Notes under the pieces: generated by a model | The model's input: the letters and a program-made list of their open reading frames with translations, nothing else | Database searches by the model: none | Told to the model about the DNA's origin: nothing | NCBI GenBank assembly: GCA_050943675.1 | Contig: JBMNPP010000093.1 | Location: 1 to 10,432 of the forward strand | Source of the DNA: Brooklawnia sp050943675 | GTDB lineage: Bacteria > Actinomycetota > Actinomycetes > Propionibacteriales > Propionibacteriaceae | Direction of reading: 5' to 3' | DNA length: 10,432 nt | In this document: one piece after another, positions 1-7,079 of the stretch | How the letters are laid out: every line of letters begins with the position of its first letter | How positions within the stretch are numbered: position 1 is the stretch's first letter | Program-made: the position numbers and the translations under genes

Positions 1-400
1 CGACCGAGAACGAATCAGCCGTGTCGATTGCGCGCAGGAAGGCGAAGGCGATCAATCCGCCGGCCAGTGCGATGCCCAGCCAGGTCAGCAGCTCGTCACG
101 GCCGCCCCAGCGCCCGCGGGCCTGCTCACTGATGCCGCCCAGCCGGCCAACTGCCACCCGGACGCCGAGCGCGACCAGCACACCGATCGCAGTTACAGCT
201 GCCACCGGCAAGAGCCCCCAACTGACGGGCAGGAACCCGGTGGCGACACCCGCTGTGGCGATCATCGCCACCGATGCCGGGATGGCTGCCGCCAGCGCAG
301 TGCTGCCGCGCAGACCGAGGGTGACCGCCAGCAGGCCTCCCGGGATGACGAGCAGCGCCACCATGGTCATGGTGGGCAACGCCAGCGGGATTATGGGCAC
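1..400 (-). CDS. Polytopic membrane protein, C-terminus cut by window edge (possibly DUF6541 family)
   Basis: Only the first 133 codons are present; the rest lies beyond base 1. The reading frame was found by translating the minus strand by hand. I chose the GTG at 398-400 because an AAAGG ribosome site (409-413) sits 8 bases upstream; an in-frame ATG at 368-370 has none. The protein opens with a hydrophobic helix (VPIIPLALPTMTMVALLVIP), then a PGG turn, then further hydrophobic stretches at about residues 30-80 (ALAAAIPASVAMIATAG and VAAVTAIGVLVALGV). A polar, Arg-rich loop follows at about 85-105 and a new helix (LLTWLGIALAGGLIAFAFL) at about 108-126. This resembles the N-terminus of actinobacterial DUF6541 proteins, multi-helix membrane proteins often found beside envelope glycosyltransferases, but I recognise it by general appearance only. 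It lies 76 bases after the glycosyltransferase stop and may work with that enzyme in building a surface polysaccharide. Function unknown. Confidence 0.7.
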   Translation of the reverse strand, partial: MPIIPLALPTMTMVALLVIPGGLLAVTLGLRGSTALAAAIPASVAMIATAGVATGFLPVSWGLLPVAAVTAIGVLVALGVRVAVGRLGGISEQARGRWGGRDELLTWLGIALAGGLIAFAFLRAIDTADSFSV

Positions 401-476
401 AACAATTGCCTTTCGCCAAGCAAACAAATCGCGCTGACGATGATACCGGTCGTCCCTGTGTGCCTCGTTGTCCCGG

Positions 477-2378
477 TCAGCCCAGGTGGGCCCGGGAGTC
501 GAGCTCGCGCATCGCGAACGAGTCGCGCAGCGCACGCAACACATTGCGGGCCTCAGCGGCACCGCCCCGGGCAGGCGATGCCAGCAGCACCCCCAGGGCC
601 AGGATGATCGGTTTGGCCCTGACCAGCACGTTGGTGCCGTACCTGTAGTGCACCGCGAACAGATTGCGGTACATGTAGTAGCCCTTCCAGCTCGACAGGT
701 CGTTCTGCTGGACGAAGTCGTAGTGGCGCCGCATCAGCGCGTCGCGAACCGCCCAGGCAGTGAAGCCGGCCGCCCGGGCACGGATCACGTAGTCGCAGTC
801 GTCGTAGAAGATGAAGTAGCTGGGGTCGGGGTAGCCGATGGCATCCACCACGCTGCGGTGCACCATGAACCCTTCGAACGCAGCGTTCTCGATCTGCACC
901 CGGGACGGCATCGCGTCCCGGCTGGGCCAGGTCGAATCGACGGTGGCGGTCTTGGGCTGGATCCGCAGCGGATTGCTCAGGTCGAACCTGACCGCCGCCT
1001 TCTCGGCCAGACCGCCGCGGCGGTCCTCCCGCACGCAGGCGAGCACTCGGCCACCATCGGCCAGCAGCGCCTGCAGCGCCCACGGCGCCGGACGCACATC
1101 GTCGTCCATCAGCCAGATGCGGTCATAACCGGCCAGGTAGGCCGCCTTCAGGCCGCGGTGGAAGCCACCGGCGCCACCGATGTTCTCACCCACCCGATCG
1201 ATCACCAGTGGCAGGTCGGCGTGCGCAGCCAGCACCTCGGCGGTGGGCTCGTCGGCAGAGTTGTCGACGATGAAGATGGCATCTGCCGGCCGGGTCTGTT
1301 CGGCAAGTGAGTCCAGCAGTCGGCCGAGCAGTTCGGCCCGCTTGTAGGTGACCACCACCACGGCCACCGTCTCACCATCGACCGGGCCGGGCGCGGCGTC
1401 CGGGTCGGCAGCCCGCCGGGCCGCCACCAGGGCCTGGTCGTTGGCCGGGCTCGCCCTGGTGAGGAATCGTTCGTGGCCCGAGAAGTCGCCGCGCAGGCCG
1501 GCGATGATCGCCTGCGCAGACAGCCCAAGCCGCTGCGGGCTGGGCCGCACGAAGCTGTAGAACCAGGCGGTCTTGGCCCAGAACGCCAGGGCATGGGGCA
1601 ACCCGCGATGGGTCAGCAGGTTGACGGTGTTGTTGCGGGCCATGCAGTAGTGCTTCAGGTCGCTGGGTGAGTGGTTGTAAGTGGTCAAACCGCGCAGCAT
1701 CGGGGTGCCCAGGTCATCGGTGGCGGGGTGGTGGAAGTGTGCGTCCACCACGGTGGCCACCCGGGCGCCGGCATCGCGGGCCCGCCACAGGTACTCCACA
1801 TCGTCACCCCAGATGAAGAACTCAGCCCGCACCGAACCGATCCGGTCGACCAGTTCGCGGGTGACCAGCACACCGTTGAAGGGGATCACCACGTCGGCGA
1901 CGATGCCGTCAACAGCGACCCGCTCAAGTTCGGCCAGGGTGCGGGCGACCGTCGCGGTACCGGGCAGCCTGATCGGGAAACAGAGTTCTTCAGGACGCTG
2001 TTCAGCCAGCACGGCAGGGCCCCAGAAATCGAACTCTCCGCGGTGGGTCAGCAGCAGGTTGAGGCAGTCCGGGGTGGGCAGGCCGTCATCGTCCATCATC
2101 CACGCCAGTTCAGCGCCCAGGTCGTGGGCCCACTGCAGGCCCGCCTGGAAACCGCCAGCACCTCCCGCATTGACGGGCAGCGTGCGGTGCTGCAAACGAT
2201 CATCCTGCTCGGCGATACCGGCCAACCACTCACCAGTCCCATCCGAGGAGGCGTTGTCGACCACCAGGATGGCGTCCAGGGCCTCAAGGGTGCGGAGCCG
2301 TTCGATTAGCCGTTGCAGCAGGCTGAGACGGTTATAGGTGACCACTACGGCGGCCACGCCCAGCTGTGCCTGACTCAT
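477..2378 (-). CDS. Tandem two-domain GT2 family glycosyltransferase (galactofuranosyltransferase-like)
   Basis: A 633-residue cytoplasmic or membrane-associated protein with two complete GT-A domains. Domain 1 (about residues 8-260) has VVVTYNR (11-17), NAGGAGGF (70-77), the metal/nucleotide-binding WMMDDD (93-98), a GDDVEY acidic motif (191-196) carrying the likely catalytic base, and HFHHP (214-218). Domain 2 (about 337-585) repeats the set: VVVTYKR (341-347), NIGGAGGF (399-406), WLMDDD (422-427), YDDCDY (525-530) and RHYDF (551-555). Each half also has a C-terminal K-x-x-Y-x-M-x-R-N segment (242-249 and 565-572). The NxGGAGGF signature and acidic motifs fit the COG1216 branch that includes the mycobacterial galactofuranosyltransferases, so a sugar-nucleotide-dependent role in envelope polysaccharide is likely; donor and acceptor are unknown. 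The ATG start lies 15 bases after the plsC-like stop with only a weak AGG nearby, so it is probably co-transcribed. The product name is firm at family level only. Confidence 0.9.
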   Translation of the reverse strand: MSQAQLGVAAVVVTYNRLSLLQRLIERLRTLEALDAILVVDNASSDGTGEWLAGIAEQDDRLQHRTLPVNAGGAGGFQAGLQWAHDLGAELAWMMDDDGLPTPDCLNLLLTHRGEFDFWGPAVLAEQRPEELCFPIRLPGTATVARTLAELERVAVDGIVADVVIPFNGVLVTRELVDRIGSVRAEFFIWGDDVEYLWRARDAGARVATVVDAHFHHPATDDLGTPMLRGLTTYNHSPSDLKHYCMARNNTVNLLTHRGLPHALAFWAKTAWFYSFVRPSPQRLGLSAQAIIAGLRGDFSGHERFLTRASPANDQALVAARRAADPDAAPGPVDGETVAVVVVTYKRAELLGRLLDSLAEQTRPADAIFIVDNSADEPTAEVLAAHADLPLVIDRVGENIGGAGGFHRGLKAAYLAGYDRIWLMDDDVRPAPWALQALLADGGRVLACVREDRRGGLAEKAAVRFDLSNPLRIQPKTATVDSTWPSRDAMPSRVQIENAAFEGFMVHRSVVDAIGYPDPSYFIFYDDCDYVIRARAAGFTAWAVRDALMRRHYDFVQQNDLSSWKGYYMYRNLFAVHYRYGTNVLVRAKPIILALGVLLASPARGGAAEARNVLRALRDSFAMRELDSRAHLG

Positions 2379-2393
2379 TCTGTGAGCCTAGCC

Positions 2394-3197
2394 TCAGCCA
2401 CCGGTTTTCGAGTCGGGCGACTCGGCTGGGCGGTCATCGGCTTTGTCGTCCGTGCGCTGTTTGCGCGTCGAACGCTCCAGGGCACCCATGTGGGTCATCT
2501 CGGCCTGGGTGGGCATGCCGTAGGCGTGCGCGGTCGAATCATGCATTTCGATCACCTTGCGGCGCAACCGCTCGTTGAACTGGTAGGCGATCTCACCGGG
2601 CCGGGGACGCATCGGCAGGCCGAACACGACGTGCACCGGTGGACGGCCCGGCCTCCAGCGCTTCTCGCGGGCAGGCCAGGCAGCGAAGGCCCCCACGATC
2701 GCCGCCGGTACCACCTGACAGTTGAACGAGATCGCCAACGCAGCCACCCCCGGGGTGAACGGGCCCATGCCACCGGTCCGTGACCGGGTGCCCTCGGGGA
2801 ACAGGAACAGCGGCACGCCCTCACTGAGTAGCTGCTTGGCCATACCCCGGTGCGAGCGGGTGCCCGAACGGTTGACCGGGAAGCCGTTCATGAACAGCTG
2901 GATGGCCGTGGCGGTGGGCCACTTGGTGAAGAAGGTGTCGGCGGCGGCACCGGTGGCCAGGTTCTTGCTGAGGCGACGGGGTAGTGCGCCCATGATCAGT
3001 GGCGCGTCGAAGTGTGATGAGTGGTTGGCGATCTGGATGAACGGTTCCTCGGTGCCGGCCAGGTTCTCGGTGCCGTGTACGTGCACGCTCAACTGGCTCC
3101 ACACCGCCGGCTTCAGCAGTAGTTGCTGCGCGGTGGTGGTAGCGAAAGCGTTCAGTGGGGAGGTGAACCGCTTGCGGTTGTCCCCCAGTTCGGCCAT
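2394..3197 (-). CDS. plsC: PlsC-type 1-acyl-sn-glycerol-3-phosphate acyltransferase
   Basis: A 267-residue LPLAT-family acyltransferase, expected to move an acyl chain onto lysophosphatidate at the inner membrane face and so make phosphatidate. Motif I is NHSSHFD (58-64), the H-x4-D pair being His59 and Asp64. Motif II region is GFPVNRSG (105-112). Motif III is FPEGTRS (133-139), which binds the glycerol phosphate. A proline-containing VVPAAIVG (162-169) matches motif IV. The last 35 or so residues are polar and charged (RSTRKQRTDD and on) and probably a disordered tail. The start shares one base with the upstream dehydrogenase stop (TGATG), and a strong GAGGAG at 3207-3212 lies 9 bases upstream, so the two are translationally coupled. 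The family also contains acyltransferases for other lipid acceptors (for example glycolipids), which the neighbouring glycosyltransferase leaves open. The acyltransferase call is secure; the exact acceptor is inferred. Confidence 0.9.
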   Translation of the reverse strand: MAELGDNRKRFTSPLNAFATTTAQQLLLKPAVWSQLSVHVHGTENLAGTEEPFIQIANHSSHFDAPLIMGALPRRLSKNLATGAAADTFFTKWPTATAIQLFMNGFPVNRSGTRSHRGMAKQLLSEGVPLFLFPEGTRSRTGGMGPFTPGVAALAISFNCQVVPAAIVGAFAAWPAREKRWRPGRPPVHVVFGLPMRPRPGEIAYQFNERLRRKVIEMHDSTAHAYGMPTQAEMTHMGALERSTRKQRTDDKADDRPAESPDSKTGG

Positions 3198-3970
3198 CAG
3201 TTGCCGCTCCTCGACTTGCTGATCTTGCGGGAGATGAATCTTGGCAGAGCGGCCGGGGCGTGTTCAAGCACCCAGACCGCCAACCGCCAGCGTGCTGTCG
3301 GAATCGCCACGACTTTACCCCGTGCCGCGCCATCCAGCGCAGCGCGGGCAACCTGGTCGGCCTCGACCCAGGCCCAGCCGGGCAGGCTGGGACGGGCGAC
3401 CCCGGCCCTGGCGTGCAGTTCGGTCTTCACCCAGCCGGGGCAGACTGCGGTGGCCTGCACCCCGGTGCCGGCCAGTTCGAGGGCCAGGGCGTTGGTATAG
3501 GTGAGCACCCAGCGTTTGATGGCCGAATAGTTGCCCTTGACGATCCACGCCGAAACAGACGAGACATTGATGATGATGCCCTGACCGCGAGGTTTCATTG
3601 CCCTGGCCGCAGCGCCGGCCAGGATGAGCACCGCTGTGCACATGACGTCCATGGCGCGCTGCTGGATGGCAGTGTCTGGGGCCAGCAGCGAGGCGTTCAA
3701 CCCGAAACCGGCGTTGTTGACCAGCACATCAACCGGACGGTCGGCATCGGTTAGTCGCTCGATGATCGGGTCGAGGTCTGCCCGGACGGCCAGGTCGGCC
3801 ACGATGGTCTCGACCTGCCGGCCGAAGCGCGCCCGCAGTTCGGTGGCGGTCGCATCGAGCCGCTCCTGGTCGCGGGCGACCAGCACCAGGTCGTGGCCCC
3901 GCGCCGCCAATTCAGCTGCGAAGGCCAGACCGATACCCGAGGTCCCACCAGTAACCAGTGCTGTGGACAT
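3197..3970 (-). CDS. Classical-type short-chain dehydrogenase/reductase (SDR, COG0300-like)
   Basis: A 257-residue NAD(P)-dependent oxidoreductase with a Rossmann fold. Visible motifs are the cofactor loop TGGTSGIG (7-14), an Arg after strand 2 (VARD, 31-34) that suggests NADPH, ADLAV (58-62), NNAG (85-88), NVSS (135-138), the catalytic YSAIK (Tyr148, Lys152) and PGWVKT (178-183). Two things are unusual. The segment from the active-site Ser138 to Tyr148 spans 10 residues rather than the usual 13 or so, and the helix-4 position that normally carries the catalytic-tetrad Asn reads DVM (108-110). The C-terminus is basic (RKISKSRSG). The ATG has an AGG 9 bases upstream. The gene is first of a likely envelope cluster; its stop overlaps the acyltransferase start, which hints at a shared role in lipid metabolism. 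The substrate cannot be told from sequence. Confidence 0.92.
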   Translation of the reverse strand: MSTALVTGGTSGIGLAFAAELAARGHDLVLVARDQERLDATATELRARFGRQVETIVADLAVRADLDPIIERLTDADRPVDVLVNNAGFGLNASLLAPDTAIQQRAMDVMCTAVLILAGAAARAMKPRGQGIIINVSSVSAWIVKGNYSAIKRWVLTYTNALALELAGTGVQATAVCPGWVKTELHARAGVARPSLPGWAWVEADQVARAALDGAARGKVVAIPTARWRLAVWVLEHAPAALPRFISRKISKSRSGN

Positions 3971-4008
3971 TTACACCAACCTGCTTTGTACCCAGAGCCG
4001 CGCATTCG

Positions 4009-4045
4009 CCCGGGAGCCAGCAGGCCAGGCCGCTGGGCTCCCGGG
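4009..4045 (-). terminator. Strong GC-rich hairpin after ackA, candidate terminator without a U-tract
   Basis: Bases 4009-4021 pair with 4032-4045, giving 13 base pairs with one bulged base (near 4035) around a 10-base loop. On the transcribed strand it starts 12 bases after the ackA stop and lies before the dehydrogenase gene. No run of U follows (the next bases read GCGAATGCG), so it is not a canonical intrinsic terminator. Hairpins lacking a U-tract are common at gene ends in high-GC actinobacteria. It could instead stabilise the ackA mRNA 3' end. Confidence 0.5.
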
Positions 4046-4057
4046 GTTTGCGCGCCG

Positions 4058-5254
4058 TCAGTTGTTGTTGAGTAGTTCAGCGACCTGGCGGGCCATGGCC
4101 AGCTCTTCAGCGGTCGGGACCACCATGATGCGCACCTTCGAGTTGGGCGTCGAGATGGTGCGGGGCTCGCTGCTGCGAACCGCATTGGCCTCAAGATCAA
4201 GCTCGATGCCCAGTGGCGCCAGCCGCTCGCAGACTTCCTGGCGCACCTCCGAGGAGTTCTCGCCCACACCCGCAGTGAAGGTGAGCACGTCCAGCCCGCC
4301 CAGCAGCGCGGTGTAGGCACCGATGTAGAAGACGAGCCGGTGGATGTAGACGTCCATGCCGAGCCGGGCGCGGGCGTCGCCAGCCTCGATGGCTGCCTGC
4401 ACATCACGCATGTCAGTATGGCCGGTCAGGCCCAGCATGCCCGAGCGCTTGTTGAGTTCGGACTCGATCTCGGCGGCGCTCCAGCCGAGCTGGCGGTGCA
4501 GGTAGCCGATGATGCCCGGGTCGATATCGCCGGTGCGGGTACCCATCACCAGGCCGGGCAGCGGGGTCAGACCCATGCTGGTCTCGACGGGCCGCCCCGA
4601 ATCGACCGCTGAAATGGATGCGCCATTGCCCAGGTGGCAGACGATCTGCTTCAGGTCGTCGCGGCCCAGCAGCCGGCCGACCTTGCCGCTGACGTACTGG
4701 TGCGAGGTGCCGTGGAAGCCGTACTTGCGGATCTTGGTGCGCGCTGCCGTGGTGGTGTCCATGGCGTAGGTGTAGGCCTCAGCCGGAAGGTTGACGAAGA
4801 ATGCGGTGTCGAAGATCGCCACATGCGGCACGTCCGGCAGCAGTTTGCGGGCGGCGTTGATACCGGCGATGGCCGGCGGGTTGTGCAGTGGGGCCAGCGG
4901 AGAGAGCTCACGCAGTGTCTTGACGACCTGGTCAGTGACCAGGGTGGGGGCAGCGAATTCATCGCCGCCGTGCACCGTGCGGTGCGCCACCGCAGCGGTG
5001 GCGTCCAGGTCGGGGCCGTGTTCGTTGAACAGGCCGAAGACCACCTTCAACGCGCTGGTGTGGTCGGGCAGTTCCTGGTCGGAGTGGTATTCGCCGATAT
5101 TGCCGACCAGCACCTTGTGGTCCACGATTCCGACCGTCCCGGTACCGATCCGCTGCACAAGCCCTTTGGCCAGCAGCTCCTCGTTGTCGGCATCGATCAT
5201 CTGGTACTTGATCGAGCTTGACCCGCAATTCAGGACGAGGATCGGCTTGGACAT
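4058..5254 (-). CDS. ackA: Acetate kinase
   Basis: A 398-residue cytoplasmic enzyme, the usual length for the family, which interconverts acetyl phosphate + ADP and acetate + ATP. Family motifs run in order: N-terminal VLNCGSSSIKY, VAHRTVHGG, LAPLHNPPA, FDTAFF, KYGFHGTSH, HLGNGAS with SAVDSG and TSMG, GTRTGDIDPG, and FTAGVGENS. These cover the ATP/acetyl-phosphate site of the ASKHA fold, including the His and Arg of the HGG and GTRTGD motifs. I chose the ATG at 5252-5254: it is preceded by AAGGGAG (5264-5270) at 9 bases and gives the standard MSKPILVLN start. An in-frame ATG 63 bases upstream would add a tail not seen in the family. Phosphotransacetylase (pta), its usual partner, is not in the window. 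The 92-base spacer before it and the hairpin after it suggest its own transcription unit, possibly with read-through from the sugar operon. Confidence 0.97.
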   Translation of the reverse strand: MSKPILVLNCGSSSIKYQMIDADNEELLAKGLVQRIGTGTVGIVDHKVLVGNIGEYHSDQELPDHTSALKVVFGLFNEHGPDLDATAAVAHRTVHGGDEFAAPTLVTDQVVKTLRELSPLAPLHNPPAIAGINAARKLLPDVPHVAIFDTAFFVNLPAEAYTYAMDTTTAARTKIRKYGFHGTSHQYVSGKVGRLLGRDDLKQIVCHLGNGASISAVDSGRPVETSMGLTPLPGLVMGTRTGDIDPGIIGYLHRQLGWSAAEIESELNKRSGMLGLTGHTDMRDVQAAIEAGDARARLGMDVYIHRLVFYIGAYTALLGGLDVLTFTAGVGENSSEVRQEVCERLAPLGIELDLEANAVRSSEPRTISTPNSKVRIMVVPTAEELAMARQVAELLNNN

Positions 5255-5308
5255 GGTTGTGGGCTCCCTTGCTCTGACTAAGACTCGGTTACGGGATATC
5301 AGACTACC

Positions 5309-5343
5309 GCCCAGCATTGAGTACTGGGCATCCCATCACCCAG
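5309..5343 (-). other. Two mutually exclusive small hairpins in the ackA upstream region
   Basis: GCCCAG (5309-5314) pairs with CTGGGC (5324-5329) around a 9-base loop. The middle arm can instead pair with CCCAG at 5339-5343 around a 10-base loop. Either could form just after the DUF624 stop (5347) and before the ackA ribosome site. Neither is followed by a U-tract, and 5-6 base-pair stems are easily found by chance in GC-rich DNA. This is reported as visible structure, with no function claimed. I found no convincing -35/-10 promoter in the 92-base spacer. Confidence 0.25.
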
Positions 5344-5346
5344 CAG

Positions 5347-6006
5347 TCACTGCTCGTCAGGGGCCACCTCGATACCGAGTGGGTGACGCAGCACCAGCAC
5401 GACCAGGTAACTGGCCAGCGCCCAGCCGATCAGCACGAACCACAACAACAAACGCACCCCGACCTGCACCGAGACCAGACCGGCCAGCGGTGGAATCACC
5501 ACGATCAGCATTCCCAGCAGCGAGCGCGGCAGGTACTTGATGCTGGCCAGCAGCGCAGTGCGCAGCAGCGGGGCCAGTTCGGCCAACCGGACGGGGTTCC
5601 CGGCAGTCGCGCGGCGGGCCAGCAATGGCCAGAACCAGGTGCTGACCATGCCCAGCAGCAGGGCTGCCAGCAGCAGCACGGCCCGGATCGCCAGCGTGGC
5701 AGCCGCCGAAATCAGCTGCCCGGCGACCAACCATTCCCAGACCATCAGGCCCGCCAGCGCGAGGGTGCCGAGCCAGGCCACGGTGGCCGGCACCAGGCCG
5801 TGCGCGAAGGCAGTGAAGAAGGTGCGCCTCGGGCGGACGCCGTCACCGGTCACCATGCCGAGGCAAACCACCAGGCAGCCGACCAGCCCGGCCCCGGCAG
5901 TGACCACCGGCAGGCTGACCAGCACCAGCAGCAGGTTCAGCAGCACCAGGTCGGTGGCCAGGCCGAGCGCGCGGTAGAACCGCGAATCGGTGGACAGCCA
6001 GCTCAT
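5347..6006 (-). CDS. DUF624 (YesL-like) integral membrane protein
   Basis: A 219-residue hydrophobic protein. The N-terminal FYRALGLATDLVLLNLLLVL and SLPVVTAGAG (about residues 10-40) match the DUF624 signature, in which an Asn-led helix ends in LPVVT followed by a Gly/Ala helix. A charged FFTAF segment (63-67) follows, as in the family. About five membrane segments are visible: 19-49, 71-93, 101-127, 158-178 and 183-206. The length is normal for the family. The molecular function is unknown; members are repeatedly found in operons with CUT1 sugar transporters and polysaccharide-use genes, so an accessory role in sugar uptake is inferred. Its ATG overlaps the repressor stop (ATGA) and no good ribosome site precedes it, so translation probably depends on ribosomes finishing the repressor gene. 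Last gene of the sugar operon. Confidence 0.88.
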   Translation of the reverse strand: MSWLSTDSRFYRALGLATDLVLLNLLLVLVSLPVVTAGAGLVGCLVVCLGMVTGDGVRPRRTFFTAFAHGLVPATVAWLGTLALAGLMVWEWLVAGQLISAAATLAIRAVLLLAALLLGMVSTWFWPLLARRATAGNPVRLAELAPLLRTALLASIKYLPRSLLGMLIVVIPPLAGLVSVQVGVRLLLWFVLIGWALASYLVVLVLRHPLGIEVAPDEQ

Positions 6007-7079
6007 GACCGTCGGGCCGGCAGCGGCCCGCTCCGCGGCGGGGCAGTACTGCCACCGGTGCGCAGTTCGCCACCCAACAGCACCCGGCGGGGTGGACGGC
6101 CAGCCATCTGCTCGAACAGCATTTGGCAGGTCAGCTGGGCGATCTGTTCGGCGGGTTGCACCAGGGTGGTCAGCGTCGGGTGCACGAAGCGGCCCACCGG
6201 GATGCCATCGAAGCCGACGATGGACAGGTCCTGCGGCACCTGCAGGCCCCAGTCGTGGGCGGCCTTCAGGGCACCGATCGCCATCACGTCGGCGACAGCG
6301 AAGATTGCCGTGACCTCGGGCTGCTCGGCCAGCAGTTCGGTTGCCTGTTGGTAACCGTAGTCAAAGCTGTACGGCGAGTTACCGTTGAGTTCGATCGCCC
6401 TGACCAGGGCTTCGTTCGGCTCGATGCCAGCCTCCGCCAGCGCCGCCCGGTAGCCACGCGAGCGCAGCAGGCCGACCGACTCGTCATCGGAACCCACGCC
6501 CAGCAGGGCGATCTGGCGGTGGCCCAGCCCAGCCAGGTATGACACTGCCCGGTGGGCCTCGGCGAAGTCGTCGACCGAAACCGACGAGCACGATTCGTCG
6601 GCATCCAGGGGAGCGCCGATCGTCGACAGCACGTAGGGCACCCCGATGCGGGCCAGCGCGCCGGCCTCGTGGGTGAAGTTGCCGCCCAGGAAGATCAGCC
6701 CGCCCACGGCGTCCTCGTGCACCAGTTTGATGGCCTCATCAACCTCGTCGGCATAGTGCGGTACCTTGACCACACTCAGCCAGTGGTCGTGGTCGCGGAC
6801 CGCAGTCTCCATTGTGTCGAGCATCTGCTGGAAGAACGGGTTGTCTATGCCCTTCATCATCAGGGCGATGGTGCGGCTGCTGGCAAGTTTCAGGAATCGG
6901 GCGTGCCGGTTGGCGCGGTAGCCGAGCCGGGCAGCGTGGGCCTTGATCCGTTCCCGGGTCTCCTGCGACACCCCGGGCTGGTCGTTGAGGGCCCTTGACA
7001 CGGTGACCACACCCACCTGGGCCTCCCGGGCGACATCCCTGATGGTCACCCTGGGTGCAGGTTTCGGCTTGTCGGTCAC
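6003..7079 (-). CDS. LacI-family transcriptional regulator, likely of the malto-oligosaccharide operon
   Basis: A 358-residue repressor. The N-terminal helix-turn-helix runs from VTIRDVAREAQVGVVTVSRA through LNDQPGVS to about residue 57. The hinge follows (NRHARFL, 56-62), in which the ARxL hinge helix is intact. The rest is a periplasmic-binding-protein-like sensor domain, with recognisable GIDNPFF (77-83), GLIFLGG (127-133), SVDDF (168-172), GHRQIALLG (186-194), a region ending in FAVADVMAIGALKA (260-273) and VGFDGIP (288-294). A Pro/Arg-rich tail of about 18 residues (from 341) is longer than usual. The start is GTG at 7077-7079, sharing GTGA with the malQ stop, with GGAG nearby. Its place inside the operon suggests local autoregulation of the transporter and malQ, with a maltose-type sugar as inducer; this is inferred. 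No operator was identified in the window. Confidence 0.93.
   Translation of the reverse strand: MTDKPKPAPRVTIRDVAREAQVGVVTVSRALNDQPGVSQETRERIKAHAARLGYRANRHARFLKLASSRTIALMMKGIDNPFFQQMLDTMETAVRDHDHWLSVVKVPHYADEVDEAIKLVHEDAVGGLIFLGGNFTHEAGALARIGVPYVLSTIGAPLDADESCSSVSVDDFAEAHRAVSYLAGLGHRQIALLGVGSDDESVGLLRSRGYRAALAEAGIEPNEALVRAIELNGNSPYSFDYGYQQATELLAEQPEVTAIFAVADVMAIGALKAAHDWGLQVPQDLSIVGFDGIPVGRFVHPTLTTLVQPAEQIAQLTCQMLFEQMAGRPPRRVLLGGELRTGGSTAPPRSGPLPARRS

Noticed and set aside
401..476. TATCAT as a possible -10 promoter element before the membrane protein gene
   Set aside because: It resembles TATAAT at five of six bases, but no -35-like hexamer occurs 16-18 bases upstream.
468..2337. Several plus-strand open frames opposite the glycosyltransferase
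   Set aside because: All are shadows without family motifs, while the minus-strand frame has two full sets of GT2 motifs.
477..2378. Assignment as GlfT2 galactofuranosyltransferase, based on similar length
   Set aside because: GlfT2 has one GT-A domain with other flanking domains; this protein has two GT-A domains, so the specific name is not supported.
5255..5317. Longer ackA start 63 bases upstream
   Set aside because: It adds 21 residues absent from the family and lacks the AAGGGAG ribosome site that precedes the internal ATG.
5317..6354. Long plus-strand open frame of 345 codons across the DUF624 and repressor genes
   Set aside because: Its product is rich in Gln, His, Arg and Pro with no motif, the usual appearance of an antisense frame opposite a high-GC gene; the minus strand carries clear families here.
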